Origin: Pseudomonadota bacterium
Lineage (GTDB): Bacteria > Pseudomonadota > Alphaproteobacteria > Micropepsales > Micropepsaceae
NCBI GenBank assembly: GCA_016201105.1
Contig: JACQDN010000030.1
Coordinates: 169,014-233,013 of the forward strand
Length of the DNA stretch: 64,000 nucleotides
Direction: 5' to 3'
Within the stretch, counting starts at the first letter, position 1, and every line of letters starts with the position of its first letter. Shown piece after piece: positions 11,052-20,234 of this stretch. The notes beneath the pieces are model-generated. The model worked only from the letters and a program-made list of their open reading frames with translations, had not been told where the DNA came from and did no database searches. A program made the position numbers and the translations under genes.

Positions 11052-11437
11052 GCCTCAGCAACGCTCAGATGAAGAAGATCGTGCTCAGCTTTGCGTTGGC
11101 CGAGGAAGGCAAGTCGTACGGCTATCCGTCCTTCAAAGTGAATGGAAAATTCTTCACGCGGCTGCGCGACGAAGACAATTCCCTGGTATTGACTGTCGGT
11201 TCCATCGACGAACGCGATCTTCTGCTGCAAGCCAACCCCAGACTGTTTCACATCACCGATCACTATAAGAACTATCCAGCGGTTCTCGCACGCATGGAAA
11301 AGCTCGACGCCAAGACGTTCAAGCATATGCTGGAACAGCATTGGCGCACGCTGGTGCCGAAGAAGCTGCTCGCATCACAAACAGCACAAAAGAAAGAAAA
11401 GAAGGGCTCGCGCGGAGTCGCGGAGACACAGAGATAG
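11048..11437 (+). CDS. MmcQ/YjbR family protein; C-terminal residues encoded by repeat B
   Basis: LAEEGKSYGYPSFKVNGKFFTRLRDEDNSLVLTV...; ATG overlaps the mmcB stop. Confidence 0.75.
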   Translation: MSLSNAQMKKIVLSFALAEEGKSYGYPSFKVNGKFFTRLRDEDNSLVLTVGSIDERDLLLQANPRLFHITDHYKNYPAVLARMEKLDAKTFKHMLEQHWRTLVPKKLLASQTAQKKEKKGSRGVAETQR

Positions 11438-11622
11438 CGAGTCTCGGTGGGCTACTTTCCAGATCAGCGATGAAAGTATTGGCGCGCAATGCGCGCCAAC
11501 AAATTCCCATTCACACAGCATGAGGAGGTTGCACGCGGAAACGCCGTATCTCTGCGCCTCCGCGTCCTTGGCCCGGCGTAGCTCGCGAAGCGAGCGAAGA
11601 CGGCTCCGCGCGAATCCTTTTC
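11405..11622. repeat. Repeat B copy 1 (inverted-repeat element)
   Basis: cgcggagtcgcggagacacagagatagcgag ... ggcgcgcaatgcgcgccaacaa ... tatctctgcgcctccgcgtc. Confidence 0.8.
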
Positions 11623-11629
11623 TTCGAAA

Positions 11630-12175
11630 CTACCGCGGGCTGCGCTTGGCGAGGATGCGTTGCAGCGTGCGGCGGTGCATGTTGAGCCGGCGCGCCGTCT
11701 CCGAAACGTTATGACCGCAGAGTTCGTAGACGCGCTGGATATGCTCCCAGCGCACGCGATCGGCCGACATGGGATTTTCCGGCGGCTTGGGTTTGGAGCC
11801 GGCCGGCGCCTGCAACGCGGCAAGAATATCGTCGGCATCGGCGGGCTTGGGCAGATAATCGATGGCGCCGTATTTCACCGCCGCCACGGCAGTGGCGATA
11901 TTGCCGAAACCGGTGAGCACGACGACGCGCGCTTCGGGGCGCACGGCATGCATTACTTCCACCACGTCGAGCCCGTTGCCGTCGTCCAGCTTGAGGTCGA
12001 CCACCGCGAAAGCCGGCGGGGCTTCCTTGGCGCGCGCGATTCCCTGCGCCACGTTTTCGGCGATGGCCACGGTGAAGCCTCTGGCTTCCATGGCACGCGC
12101 CAGACGCTCGCGGAACGGGCGATCGTCCTCGACGATGAGAAGCGTGCGGTCTTCGGACACGGGCTCTTTGCTCAT
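11630..12175 (-). CDS. regA: ActR/PrrA/RegA family redox response regulator
   Basis: LLIVEDDRPFRERLARAM, VVDLKLDDGNGL, VVLTGFGNIATAVAAVKYGAIDYLPKPAD, NVSETARRLNMHRRTLQRILAKRSPR Fis-type HTH. Confidence 0.92.
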   Translation of the reverse strand: MSKEPVSEDRTLLIVEDDRPFRERLARAMEARGFTVAIAENVAQGIARAKEAPPAFAVVDLKLDDGNGLDVVEVMHAVRPEARVVVLTGFGNIATAVAAVKYGAIDYLPKPADADDILAALQAPAGSKPKPPENPMSADRVRWEHIQRVYELCGHNVSETARRLNMHRRTLQRILAKRSPR

Positions 12176-12262
12176 AGTTCGTTCTTGGGGTCGTTCTTGG
12201 GCATTTCTCCGCCCCGTCGATAGCCCCCGGCGCTGGCCGGAGCAATCGATATTCTACGCATA

Positions 12263-13663
12263 TTAGTCTTCCAGCGCGGCGCCGGGCGGCGCGTCCCCGT
12301 CAATGGCCCCGCGTGGCCAGCGCACATCCACCTCCGCCCCACCCCCGTCTCGGTTAAAGGCCTCCAGCCGTCCGCCGGTCTGTTCGATCAGGGTCTTGGC
12401 GATGAAAAAGCCAAGCCCCATACCTTCACGGCCGGTGAAGCTGCCCGAAGGGCCGAGTTCGTTGTCGCCCAAGGCAAAATTGCCCGGCCGCGAGGTGGTG
12501 TAGGGCTCACCCAGTCGTTCGAGAATCTCGGGGGAGAACCCGTCGCCGTCGTCGACGACGGAGATGCTGAGGACGGAATCCGTCCAGCCCGCGCGCACCC
12601 GCACGCGCGTCCTGGCGAAATCGGCCGCGTTGGCGATGAGATTGCCGAGCCCGTGCAACAACTCGGGCGCGCGCCACACTTTGGGTTCGTTCTCGTCGTC
12701 CAGCGCGATCGCGATCTCGACGTCGCCGCCGCGATATTGCTCGGCGATCTCGTCCAGGAACGCGCCGAGCGGCAAGCGGTCGGTGGCGCCGAGCACGGTT
12801 TCTTGCGGACGCGCGAGCTGCGTGAGAATGCCCCGGCAGCGCTCGGCTTCCTGACGCAGCAGCTTGGCATCTTCGCTTTCGGGCGAGTTGGCCGGCAGGG
12901 CGCGCTCCAATTCGCGCGCCACCACGGCGATCGTGCCGAGCGGCGTTCCCAATTCATGGGCCGCCGCCGTCGCGAGCGCACCGAGCGCGGCCAAACGATG
13001 TTCTCGCGCCAGCGCCAGCTGCGTCGCCGCAAGTCCGGCCTGCATGCGCACGGTTTCACTTGCTGTGCGCCAGGCATAGATCGACGTGAAGCCGATGCCG
13101 ATCACCAGCGACGCCCAAATGCCGCCTTGATAGAGCGGCGGCAAATGAAAGCGATCGCTCGCAGACCACGGCAAAGGCTCGTGCACGGCCGCAATGAGCG
13201 AGACCGAGGCAAACGAGATGCCGGCGAGGATCAGCGTGTTGCTGAGATCCAGGGTCGCCGCCCCGATCACCACCGGTGCGATGAACATCAGCGCAAACGG
13301 ATTTTCGATTCCACCGGTGAGAAAAAGCAGAGCGGCGAGTTGCAGCACGTCGTAAGCAAGATAGACGGTGGCCTCGCGGCTGGTGAGGCGATGCGAAGGC
13401 TCGTAGCGAATTGCAAGAAAGATATTGAGCGCCATGCTGGTGGCAATCACCACCACGCAGCGAAACAGCGGCAGGTGATAGTTGAGGCCGAAATAGACGA
13501 TGAACAGCGTCGCCGACTGGCCCGCGATCGCGAGCCAGCGCAGATTGGAAAGCGTGCGCAGCCGCACCCGCCCGCGGATGCCGGGAAAGGCGGAGACAAT
13601 CTCGCTGGTATTCAGAGGCCAAAATCGCGACCAGGGGTAGCGGCGGGAATTGGGTTGGTTCAT
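12263..13663 (-). CDS. regB: ActS/PrrB/RegB family redox-sensing histidine kinase
   Basis: GGIENPFA quinone-site motif, AHELGTPLGTIAVVARELE H-box, AERCRGIL conserved Cys, GDGFSPEIL and GMGLGFFIAKTL ATPase motifs; ATG (MNQPNSRR) at 13663. Confidence 0.92.
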   Translation of the reverse strand: MNQPNSRRYPWSRFWPLNTSEIVSAFPGIRGRVRLRTLSNLRWLAIAGQSATLFIVYFGLNYHLPLFRCVVVIATSMALNIFLAIRYEPSHRLTSREATVYLAYDVLQLAALLFLTGGIENPFALMFIAPVVIGAATLDLSNTLILAGISFASVSLIAAVHEPLPWSASDRFHLPPLYQGGIWASLVIGIGFTSIYAWRTASETVRMQAGLAATQLALAREHRLAALGALATAAAHELGTPLGTIAVVARELERALPANSPESEDAKLLRQEAERCRGILTQLARPQETVLGATDRLPLGAFLDEIAEQYRGGDVEIAIALDDENEPKVWRAPELLHGLGNLIANAADFARTRVRVRAGWTDSVLSISVVDDGDGFSPEILERLGEPYTTSRPGNFALGDNELGPSGSFTGREGMGLGFFIAKTLIEQTGGRLEAFNRDGGGAEVDVRWPRGAIDGDAPPGAALED

Positions 13664-13768
13664 CGCTTTGTGAAGAAATCCGGTCGCGGCGAGACCATTC
13701 GCCGCTTTCGAGCGTCCGGGCAAGAGACTATCAATCCTTCGCCGCTGCGTCCCGCGCAATCAAGACCA

Positions 13769-14380
13769 ATGGCAGATCCCATGGTCCGTACTCCGCTTGC
13801 TCTGATCCCCTATCTGTTTGCCGCCGCGTTCACGCTGAGCGGCTATCTCTGGCATGTGTCCGAGACCATGCCCGGGTTTGGCCGCGTGAGCGAGACCGGC
13901 ACTGCCGCCGTCGGGGGACCCTTCACGCTCACCGACCAGAACAATGCGAAACGCAGCGACACCGATTTCCGCGGGCGCTACATGCTGGTCTTCTTCGGCT
14001 ACACCCACTGCCCGGATGTCTGTCCCACGCTTCTGGGCGTGATGGACGATGCGCTGGGCAAACTGGGCGCCAAGGCAAACGCCGTCGCGCCGATCTTCAT
14101 CACGACCGATCCCGAGCGCGATACGCCCAAAGTGCTCAAGCGCTATTTTCAGGCGTTCGGCGCGAAATTCGTGGGGCTGACAGGACCTATCGCCGCGATC
14201 ATGAACGTCGCGCGCGAATACCGCGTCTACATCAAGAAGGTGCCGCTGGAGGGCGGCGGCTACGGCATCGATCACACGAGCACCATCTATCTGATGGGGC
14301 CGGACGGGAAATTCGTCACGTTCTACGACGAGACGACGGGGCCGGATGCGATGGCGGCAGATTTGCGCAAGAGGCTATAG
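13769..14380 (+). CDS. senC: SCO1/SenC family protein
   Basis: FFGYTHCPDVCPTLL Cu-binding CxxxC, DPERDTPKVLKRY, YGIDHTSTIYLMGPDG. Confidence 0.92.
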   Translation: MADPMVRTPLALIPYLFAAAFTLSGYLWHVSETMPGFGRVSETGTAAVGGPFTLTDQNNAKRSDTDFRGRYMLVFFGYTHCPDVCPTLLGVMDDALGKLGAKANAVAPIFITTDPERDTPKVLKRYFQAFGAKFVGLTGPIAAIMNVAREYRVYIKKVPLEGGGYGIDHTSTIYLMGPDGKFVTFYDETTGPDAMAADLRKRL

Positions 14381-14408
14381 ACTGCCGTCAACCGCAGTTG
14401 CTCCCCAA

Positions 14409-14614
14409 AAGAAAGAATGGTTCACGCGGAGACGCGGGCGCGGCGTTGCCGCGCCACGGAGATAGCGAGAATTCGGTGAGTCATTTTAACAGCAGAACTT
14501 CAAGTTTGTTGGCGCGCAAAGCGCGCCGATGTCATTGCCAACAAATTCACGCAGACGCTGGCCGCAAGCTTGTCACTCCGCGTCTCCGCGGCTCCGCGTG
14601 AACCATTCCTTTTA
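14409..14614. repeat. Repeat B copy 2
   Basis: agaatggttcacgcggagacgcggg...ccacggagatagcgag...ggcgcgcaaagcgcgcc...ctccgcgtctccgcggctccgcgtgaaccattcct. Confidence 0.8.
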
Positions 14615-14620
14615 GTGCGT

Positions 14621-15517
14621 TCAGATCGCGGGCGTTGGTAATCCTGCTTGCATGCTCGCGGCGATCAGCGTGTTGCGCATCAGGCAGGCGATGGTCATGG
14701 CGCCGACGCCGCCGGGCACCGGGGTGATAGCGCCGGCGCGCGAGTGTGCTTCATCGTATGCGACGTCGCCGACCACGCGCGTTTTGCCGCCGCCCGCGTC
14801 GACGCGGTTGATGCCGACATCGATGACAGTCGCCCCTTCCTTCACCCAATCGCCGCGCACCAATTCCGCCTTGCCGATGGCGGCAACGAGAATGTCCGCG
14901 CGCCGCGCCAAGCCCGGCAGATCGCGGGTTTTGGAATGGGCCATGGTGACGGTCGCATTCGCCGCCAAGAGAAGCTGCGCCGCAGGCTTGCCGAACAAAA
15001 GCGAGCGGCCGATGACGAGCGCATCCTTGCCGGTGATGTCGCCGACATACTCCTTGAGCAGCATCATCATGCCGGCGGGCGTGCAAGAGACGAGCTTGGC
15101 ATGTCCGCTCAAGAGGAGACCCGCATTGGTGGGCGTCAGTGCATCGACGTCTTTTTTCGGGTCGAGCAGATCGAGAACGGCTTCTTCGCGCACCTGCTTG
15201 GGCAGCGGCATCTGCACGAGAATGCCGTGCACCGATTTGTCGTCGTTCAGTGCTTTCACTTTGGCGAGCACTTCGGTTTCGCTCGCGGTTTGAGGCAAAG
15301 AGAAGCTTACCGATTTGTAGCCGAGAGCTTCCGCCATCTTGTTCTTGTTGCGGACATAGATCTCGCTCGCCGGATCCTGGCCTACGAGCACCGTCGCCAG
15401 TCCCGGCACGATGCCGTGCCGGGATTTGAGCCGCGCGGTCTCGGCAACGACGCGTTCGCGCAATTTCGCCGAGGCAGCCTTGCCGTCGATGATGATGGCG
15501 CTCATGACGCCTGTCAT
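14621..15517 (-). CDS. folD: Bifunctional methylenetetrahydrofolate dehydrogenase/cyclohydrolase
   Basis: VGQDPASEIYVRNKNK, HGILVQMPLP, KDVDALTPTNAGLL, TPVPGGVGAMTIACLMRNTL. Confidence 0.96.
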   Translation of the reverse strand: MTGVMSAIIIDGKAASAKLRERVVAETARLKSRHGIVPGLATVLVGQDPASEIYVRNKNKMAEALGYKSVSFSLPQTASETEVLAKVKALNDDKSVHGILVQMPLPKQVREEAVLDLLDPKKDVDALTPTNAGLLLSGHAKLVSCTPAGMMMLLKEYVGDITGKDALVIGRSLLFGKPAAQLLLAANATVTMAHSKTRDLPGLARRADILVAAIGKAELVRGDWVKEGATVIDVGINRVDAGGGKTRVVGDVAYDEAHSRAGAITPVPGGVGAMTIACLMRNTLIAASMQAGLPTPAI

Positions 15518-15834
15518 ACGTCGTTCAGCCGCGCGGTCAAGGCGGCGTTTTCGCCCGCCACTTCGACGAGCTTTTGTCGCGCCGTCGCACCCCCGACGAT
15601 CGTGACGGACGATTTCGAAACAGCGAAGAATTTGGCCAGCAGCACGATCAAGGCGGCGTTGGCCTTGCCGTCTTCCGGCGGCACTGAGACACGAACCTTA
15701 AGGTGACGCGATCCATCCGCGGCCGTCGCCCAACCATCGATGGCGTCGCGGCCGCCGCGCGGGGTGAGCCGCACCGCAAAGCGGATACCATGGGATGTTT
15801 TCGTGATGGCGCTTGAGAAACGATGTTCCGTCAC
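15514..15834 (-). CDS. DUF167 / YggU family protein
   Basis: FAVRLTPRGGRDAIDGWATAADGSRHLKVRVSVPPEDGKANAALIVLLAKFF; GTG start at 15834 overlaps the yggT stop. Confidence 0.85.
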   Translation of the reverse strand: MTEHRFSSAITKTSHGIRFAVRLTPRGGRDAIDGWATAADGSRHLKVRVSVPPEDGKANAALIVLLAKFFAVSKSSVTIVGGATARQKLVEVAGENAALTARLNDV

Positions 15835-16136
15835 AGCATTTGCGCATAGCTGTTCACGAGCGAACGGATAACTTGCAATGCAATGATGACAATGAGCGGC
15901 GTCAAGTCGAGTCCGCCAAGCGGCGGCAGGATTCGCTGAATCGGACGAAAAACGGGCCGCGTCAACGCATCGAGCACGCGTACCAGCGTGCGCGCGTTGG
16001 CGTTGTAAGTGTTCAGTACACCGAAGGCGATAAGCCAACTCACCACCACCACGGCGATCACGACAAAAATGTAGAGATCGACGATGGTGTTGAAGATATA
16101 GAGCAGCGCATTGAGGATCGGATAGAACACTTGCAC
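15831..16136 (-). CDS. YggT family membrane protein
   Basis: Two TM segments; TLVRVLDALTRPVFRPIQRILPPLGGLDLTPLIVIIALQVI. Confidence 0.9.
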   Translation of the reverse strand: MQVFYPILNALLYIFNTIVDLYIFVVIAVVVVSWLIAFGVLNTYNANARTLVRVLDALTRPVFRPIQRILPPLGGLDLTPLIVIIALQVIRSLVNSYAQML

Positions 16137-16274
16137 GAATGCCTCTCGAAATTTGACGGAACGAGCGCGGACAGAAGCTTTTAGCGGTCTGCTGCGGGCT
16201 TTCCAAGCCGCGCCGAACCGCTTCGCTCAGCGCTGCTTGACAGCAAAACCTTCCACTGCTCCGAATCCTTCGAA

Positions 16275-17228
16275 ATGTCCGACCGCGCGATCCGTTCCAC
16301 CTTCGAGGCCCACGCCGCGAAACCTTTCTCGCCGGCCATGGTTGCGGCCGAGACGGCGGTGGCCAAACGAGGCGACGGCGCCGCCCTGCAGTCGCTCGCG
16401 GCGGCGTTCGCGCATACAGCTTTTCTGGCGCCGGAAACGGCGATGGCGATTTACGAAGCCTTTTCAACGAGCTGGCTCGACGGAACGCTGAACGCCTCGC
16501 AAGACATCGTGCGGACGTCCGAGGCTCTGTCGCCGGAATTCTGGAACGCGTTCTGGGCCCTGCTGGACGACACAGGCTCGGGCGCCACGAATGCGGCGAC
16601 CTTCACCGAGCGCGTGGCGGGGTTGGGGAAATTTCTGCCGCCGTCCTTGCGCGAACGCTCGGAGAACGCGGCGCGTTCTCATCGCCTCGCCGCGCAACCG
16701 GAAAGTCGCGAGCCGCCGCGCCGTCTGGTGCTGGACGAACTCGCGCACGCGCCGACAGATTCGCTGGGCCATGCGATCCACCAGTTGATCGTCGACAACC
16801 GGTTCGATCTTGAAGTGCTCGACCGCGAGAGCATCGGCCTTGCGCAATTGCCGCCGGCTTTGCGCTTTCTCAACACGCGCATTTTGCAGATGCACGATGT
16901 GTGGCATCTGATCGGTGGTTTCCGCACGACGGGATTGCACGAGATTGCGATCTCCGCCTTTCAACTGGCGCAGTTCGGCCACGGCTATTCGGCGATGCTG
17001 CTCGCCACCGTTGTCACCGCAACCGCACTCAGGCAAAATCGCGACTCCTCAATTCTGCTGCAGACCATCGCGGAAGCCTGGCGGCACGGACACACCTCAC
17101 CGAGCTTCATGGCGATCGATTGGGAGGCCGAATGGGACCGCCCGATCGACGACATCCGGGCGCGCCACGCCATCACGCCGTTCCGCGGAAGTTTCCCGGC
17201 GGATTTGTTCGAGCAGATGCGCGGGTGA
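16275..17228 (+). CDS. Coq4 family protein (ubiquinone biosynthesis)
   Basis: QMHDVWHLIGGFRTTGLHEIAISAFQLAQFG: HDxxH-x11-E Coq4 motif. Confidence 0.8.
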   Translation: MSDRAIRSTFEAHAAKPFSPAMVAAETAVAKRGDGAALQSLAAAFAHTAFLAPETAMAIYEAFSTSWLDGTLNASQDIVRTSEALSPEFWNAFWALLDDTGSGATNAATFTERVAGLGKFLPPSLRERSENAARSHRLAAQPESREPPRRLVLDELAHAPTDSLGHAIHQLIVDNRFDLEVLDRESIGLAQLPPALRFLNTRILQMHDVWHLIGGFRTTGLHEIAISAFQLAQFGHGYSAMLLATVVTATALRQNRDSSILLQTIAEAWRHGHTSPSFMAIDWEAEWDRPIDDIRARHAITPFRGSFPADLFEQMRG

Positions 17229-17315
17229 TGGCGAGGGGTTGCTTATCCCTTTCGTGATAGCCCAGAAGCCTTCTGCGCTTTGGCGTTTCGCGCCCGATTG
17301 CGGTATGATTGCAGC

Positions 17316-17534
17316 ATGAATAAGAACGCCAGCCTGCTGAGTCCCGCTGAAGTTGCCGCCGCGAAGGAGCGGCGCTTGGAAGCCATGCACCTGCAGGAGA
17401 TCGAGAACAATGCTCTCGATGCCGACGACGTTGCCATGTTCGAAATGTTCGAGCGTGAGCGCTGGTCGCATGAGAAATGCACGGCCTATATCGTCGCGCA
17501 GGCTAAGGGTAGCCTTGCCGATGCCGCCGAATGA
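17316..17534 (+). CDS. Small Fic-associated antitoxin-like protein
   Basis: 72 aa; EIENNALDADDVAMFEMFERERWSHEKCTAYIVAQAKG; stop overlaps (ATGA) the start of the fic N-terminal remnant. Confidence 0.6.
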   Translation: MNKNASLLSPAEVAAAKERRLEAMHLQEIENNALDADDVAMFEMFERERWSHEKCTAYIVAQAKGSLADAAE

Positions 17535-17653
17535 CCGACGATCCATACGTCTATCGCGGTACTGCCCCGTCGCCCAACTTCCGCTTTGCGCCAGGACGTG
17601 CTGTTCGCTATTCGCCACTGCCGCTGAGCAATTTCCCACCGGATCAATGGTGA
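17531..17653 (+). pseudogene. Fic/DOC family toxin, N-terminal remnant
   Basis: MTDDPYVYRGT... start typical of Fic proteins, then degenerate and stopped; Fic motif found 1.4 kb downstream. Confidence 0.6.
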
Positions 17654-18817
17654 TCAACAATCACCGAGCCCGTACCAGCGGAAGTCGAGACGACCAGCGC
17701 TGAGATAAACACAAACGCGATCCCCGCGCCGAAGCGGGTGGATAAGGTGACCTGGAATACGGACTTCATCAGGGGTGCTGCGGGGTCCCCAAGGTCCCAC
17801 TCTCACATAATCGAAGTGATCCGACTGGCGGACCCCAAGCACATGCACCGGAAAACGAGCCGGCGCAGCGCGATCAAACAGCACGTCAATGCCGCTCATC
17901 AAGCCCGCGGCATAACCGAACAGCATCGCAGCGCAGAGCACTGTGGGCCAGAGATGCCGCCGAAGGGACTCGCTGCGTACGGCCAAGGCGAGAGCGGCGA
18001 CCGAACCAAGCACTCCGGCATATGCGAGGAGTTCTTGGAGATCCAGAATATTCCACCGGTAAAACACCATTCCCGGAAGCGCAAGTCCGGGTAAAAAGAA
18101 CTGAAGGACGAGCGTGGGACGCGCGTCGTTTGGCCCAAAACGGTAATCGTATCGCACGCCGCCTCGCGTTAGCACATCAAGAACGACGGCAATAACCGGC
18201 AACGACGCGAGCGCCACCCACGCCCACAAGAAAGGCCGCGGCCAGATTAGAGCCCACATGAACACAACAAAGGTGGACCAGTACAAGGGGCCGCTCAACC
18301 GTCGAAGGCACAGTATCCGGGCGACACGTTTTTCCGGCGTCGATCCAAGGCGCTCATCTTGTGAAACCCGGTCCATGGCTGCGTGAAAATCCAGGGCATC
18401 GAGATCATCGAATTCATCGAACCAACCGGCGGCGGTCTCATCGTCTTTCAGCAGCTTCAATAGCAGAATCATGACCCTGCCATCTCTCGATACAATTCGC
18501 AGCACCGACCCATCTCCGCTTTTCCTGCCCCCGCGGATGTCGCTTCGCAATATGGTGCGAGACCAGAAGCCGTTGAATTTCACAATTCGGTCGGTGTGCA
18601 GGATGATGCACCCTCTCCACGCCATCCAAGCGAAGACACTGAAGAGGACGAACGCAGGCAAAAAAAATCCGAATGCGATAGCCAGAGGGACGAGACCATC
18701 AGCGCGAGCGACCAGCGATATGAAGATGGCGGCCATGACCATGGCCGCGGCAGAGCATCCGGCCACTGGAAAGAACAGGTTCAGCCCTATCCTTCGTAGG
18801 ATTATCGAATCTGTCAT
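17654..18817 (-). CDS. Hypothetical polytopic membrane protein
   Basis: 387 aa, multiple hydrophobic segments; no family recognised. Confidence 0.6.
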   Translation of the reverse strand: MTDSIILRRIGLNLFFPVAGCSAAAMVMAAIFISLVARADGLVPLAIAFGFFLPAFVLFSVFAWMAWRGCIILHTDRIVKFNGFWSRTILRSDIRGGRKSGDGSVLRIVSRDGRVMILLLKLLKDDETAAGWFDEFDDLDALDFHAAMDRVSQDERLGSTPEKRVARILCLRRLSGPLYWSTFVVFMWALIWPRPFLWAWVALASLPVIAVVLDVLTRGGVRYDYRFGPNDARPTLVLQFFLPGLALPGMVFYRWNILDLQELLAYAGVLGSVAALALAVRSESLRRHLWPTVLCAAMLFGYAAGLMSGIDVLFDRAAPARFPVHVLGVRQSDHFDYVRVGPWGPRSTPDEVRIPGHLIHPLRRGDRVCVYLSAGRLDFRWYGLGDC

Positions 18818-19042
18818 GAACTCGCCCCCTGGGGATCGAGCGTATCAAAAAGGCGGAGACATCGTTAGCTTTTGGAACGCCCCTGGTGTTTTCAGAAGCG
18901 TTCACATAGCGGCATGGTCAAAAGCGAACGGCAAGTTCTGGCGGAACTCTGCCATCCGGAACGTCAAGTTCAATTACGGCTTCCCACTCTTGGCGGCCGC
19001 AAAAGCGGGGTACCAAACATCAGATTTTGACCACTAGGCGAT

Positions 19043-19258
19043 GTGAACTATGTGCACCCCTTTCGAGAGGGAAACGGACGCACGCAGTTACAATATCTGA
19101 AGCAGCTCGCCGAGCGTGCCGGACATCGTATCGACCTCAGGAGGATCAGACCGGAGCAATGGCACGAAGCATCGCGCCAAGCCCACGAGGTGAGCTACGG
19201 TTCGATGGCGAAGTGCATTACCGAAGCGTTGATTTCGTCCACACCCATCAAAAAGTAG
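19043..19258 (+). pseudogene. Fic/DOC family toxin, C-terminal remnant carrying the catalytic motif
   Basis: HPFREGNGRTQLQYLKQLAERAGHRIDL = HPFxxGNGR Fic motif with no upstream Fic domain. Confidence 0.75.
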
Positions 19259-19287
19259 GGACAAGAAGTAACCGCGGGCGCTGCGCC

Positions 19288-19893
19288 TCAGTCAATCCCG
19301 TATCGATAATGCCCGGTGATCTGATGGCGGAAGAGAATGTCTTCGAGGATCTGGCCGCCTCCCATGTTGTGCAGGATGAGCGGCCTTGAGCCGTCTGCCG
19401 TCCGATTCGGCATGACGATCCCGATATGTGGCATGGAGCCGCCCGGCTGCAGATTCCAGGTGACGAGATCGCCGGGTTTGTAGTCGTTGGGATTTGCGGT
19501 GATCTTCAAGTCCTCTCCGTGACGTTTGAAGAACACTCTCAGATTGAGAACGCGACGGTGATCGATGTTGGGATCGGGATGGCTCAGTCCCCAGATCTTC
19601 GGATAGACGGAAAAATTCCGTTTCATGTCCTCGTGGACGAGCTTTTGCAGATCGATGCCGATCTTGCGGTAGGCCCGCACGACGACGTCCGCGCACACGC
19701 CCACATTCGCGGGCACGTCACCCAGCGGATAGGCGATCCTGCTGTAACCGGGGTCGAAGCGGACAGACTTGTTCTCGAGTGAGGCAGCAGCGTGGACGAA
19801 TTTTGAGGCCGGCACTTCACCGGCAAGTGAGGGATGTGTTGCCAAGAGCAAACCGGCAACAGCAAAGCAAACAAGATGCCGGACAACAGCCAT
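19288..19893 (-). CDS. DUF1287 domain exported protein
   Basis: Signal peptide; GVCADVVVRAYRKIGIDLQKLVHEDMKRNFSVYP, HRRVLNLRVFFKRHG, PGDLVTWNL, PHIGIV. Confidence 0.85.
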   Translation of the reverse strand: MAVVRHLVCFAVAGLLLATHPSLAGEVPASKFVHAAASLENKSVRFDPGYSRIAYPLGDVPANVGVCADVVVRAYRKIGIDLQKLVHEDMKRNFSVYPKIWGLSHPDPNIDHRRVLNLRVFFKRHGEDLKITANPNDYKPGDLVTWNLQPGGSMPHIGIVMPNRTADGSRPLILHNMGGGQILEDILFRHQITGHYRYGID

Positions 19894-20058
19894 TGGATTG
19901 CGCGTGCGATTTCGGGTGGCGCAAATTCACCAAGGCAAATGGCAGAGTTGAGGCGGCGGAATGAATTCGAGTTCAGGTTGTCAGCGAAGGGTGGCTTGCC
20001 AAATATGGCTCCCTGCAACCAGCCCGGCTTCGCTCGCTGCCGCGAGCTACGCCGCGGC

Positions 20059-20085
20059 ACTTTTCGCAGCGAAGCTGCGAAAAGT
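20059..20085. terminator. Hairpin abutting the tRNA-Ala 3' end
   Basis: ACTTTTCGCAGC-GAA-GCTGCGAAAAGT, 12-bp arms; no downstream T-tract. Confidence 0.4.
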
Positions 20086-20160
20086 GGTGGAGCTGAGCGG
20101 AATCGAACCGCTGACCTCCTCATTGCGAACGAGGCGCTCTCCCAACTGAGCTACAGCCCC
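20085..20160 (-). tRNA. tRNA-Ala (CGC)
   Basis: GGGGCTGTAGCTCAGTTGGGAGAGCGCCTCGTTCGCAATGAGGAGGTCAGCGGTTCGATTCCGCTCAGCTCCACCA; G3:U70 pair, anticodon CGC, encoded CCA. Confidence 0.97.
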
Positions 20161-20234
20161 AAGCCAAAGCCTGGTGCCCTTTCGGGCGAAGGAGGCGTAT
20201 GTAGGAAGCACCCCTTCGGCCTGTCAAGCCGCGC

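Noticed and set aside
15835-16467. N-terminal extension of the DUF167 ORF
   Set aside because: Overlaps yggT and the coq4-like gene; domain begins near the GTG at 15834.
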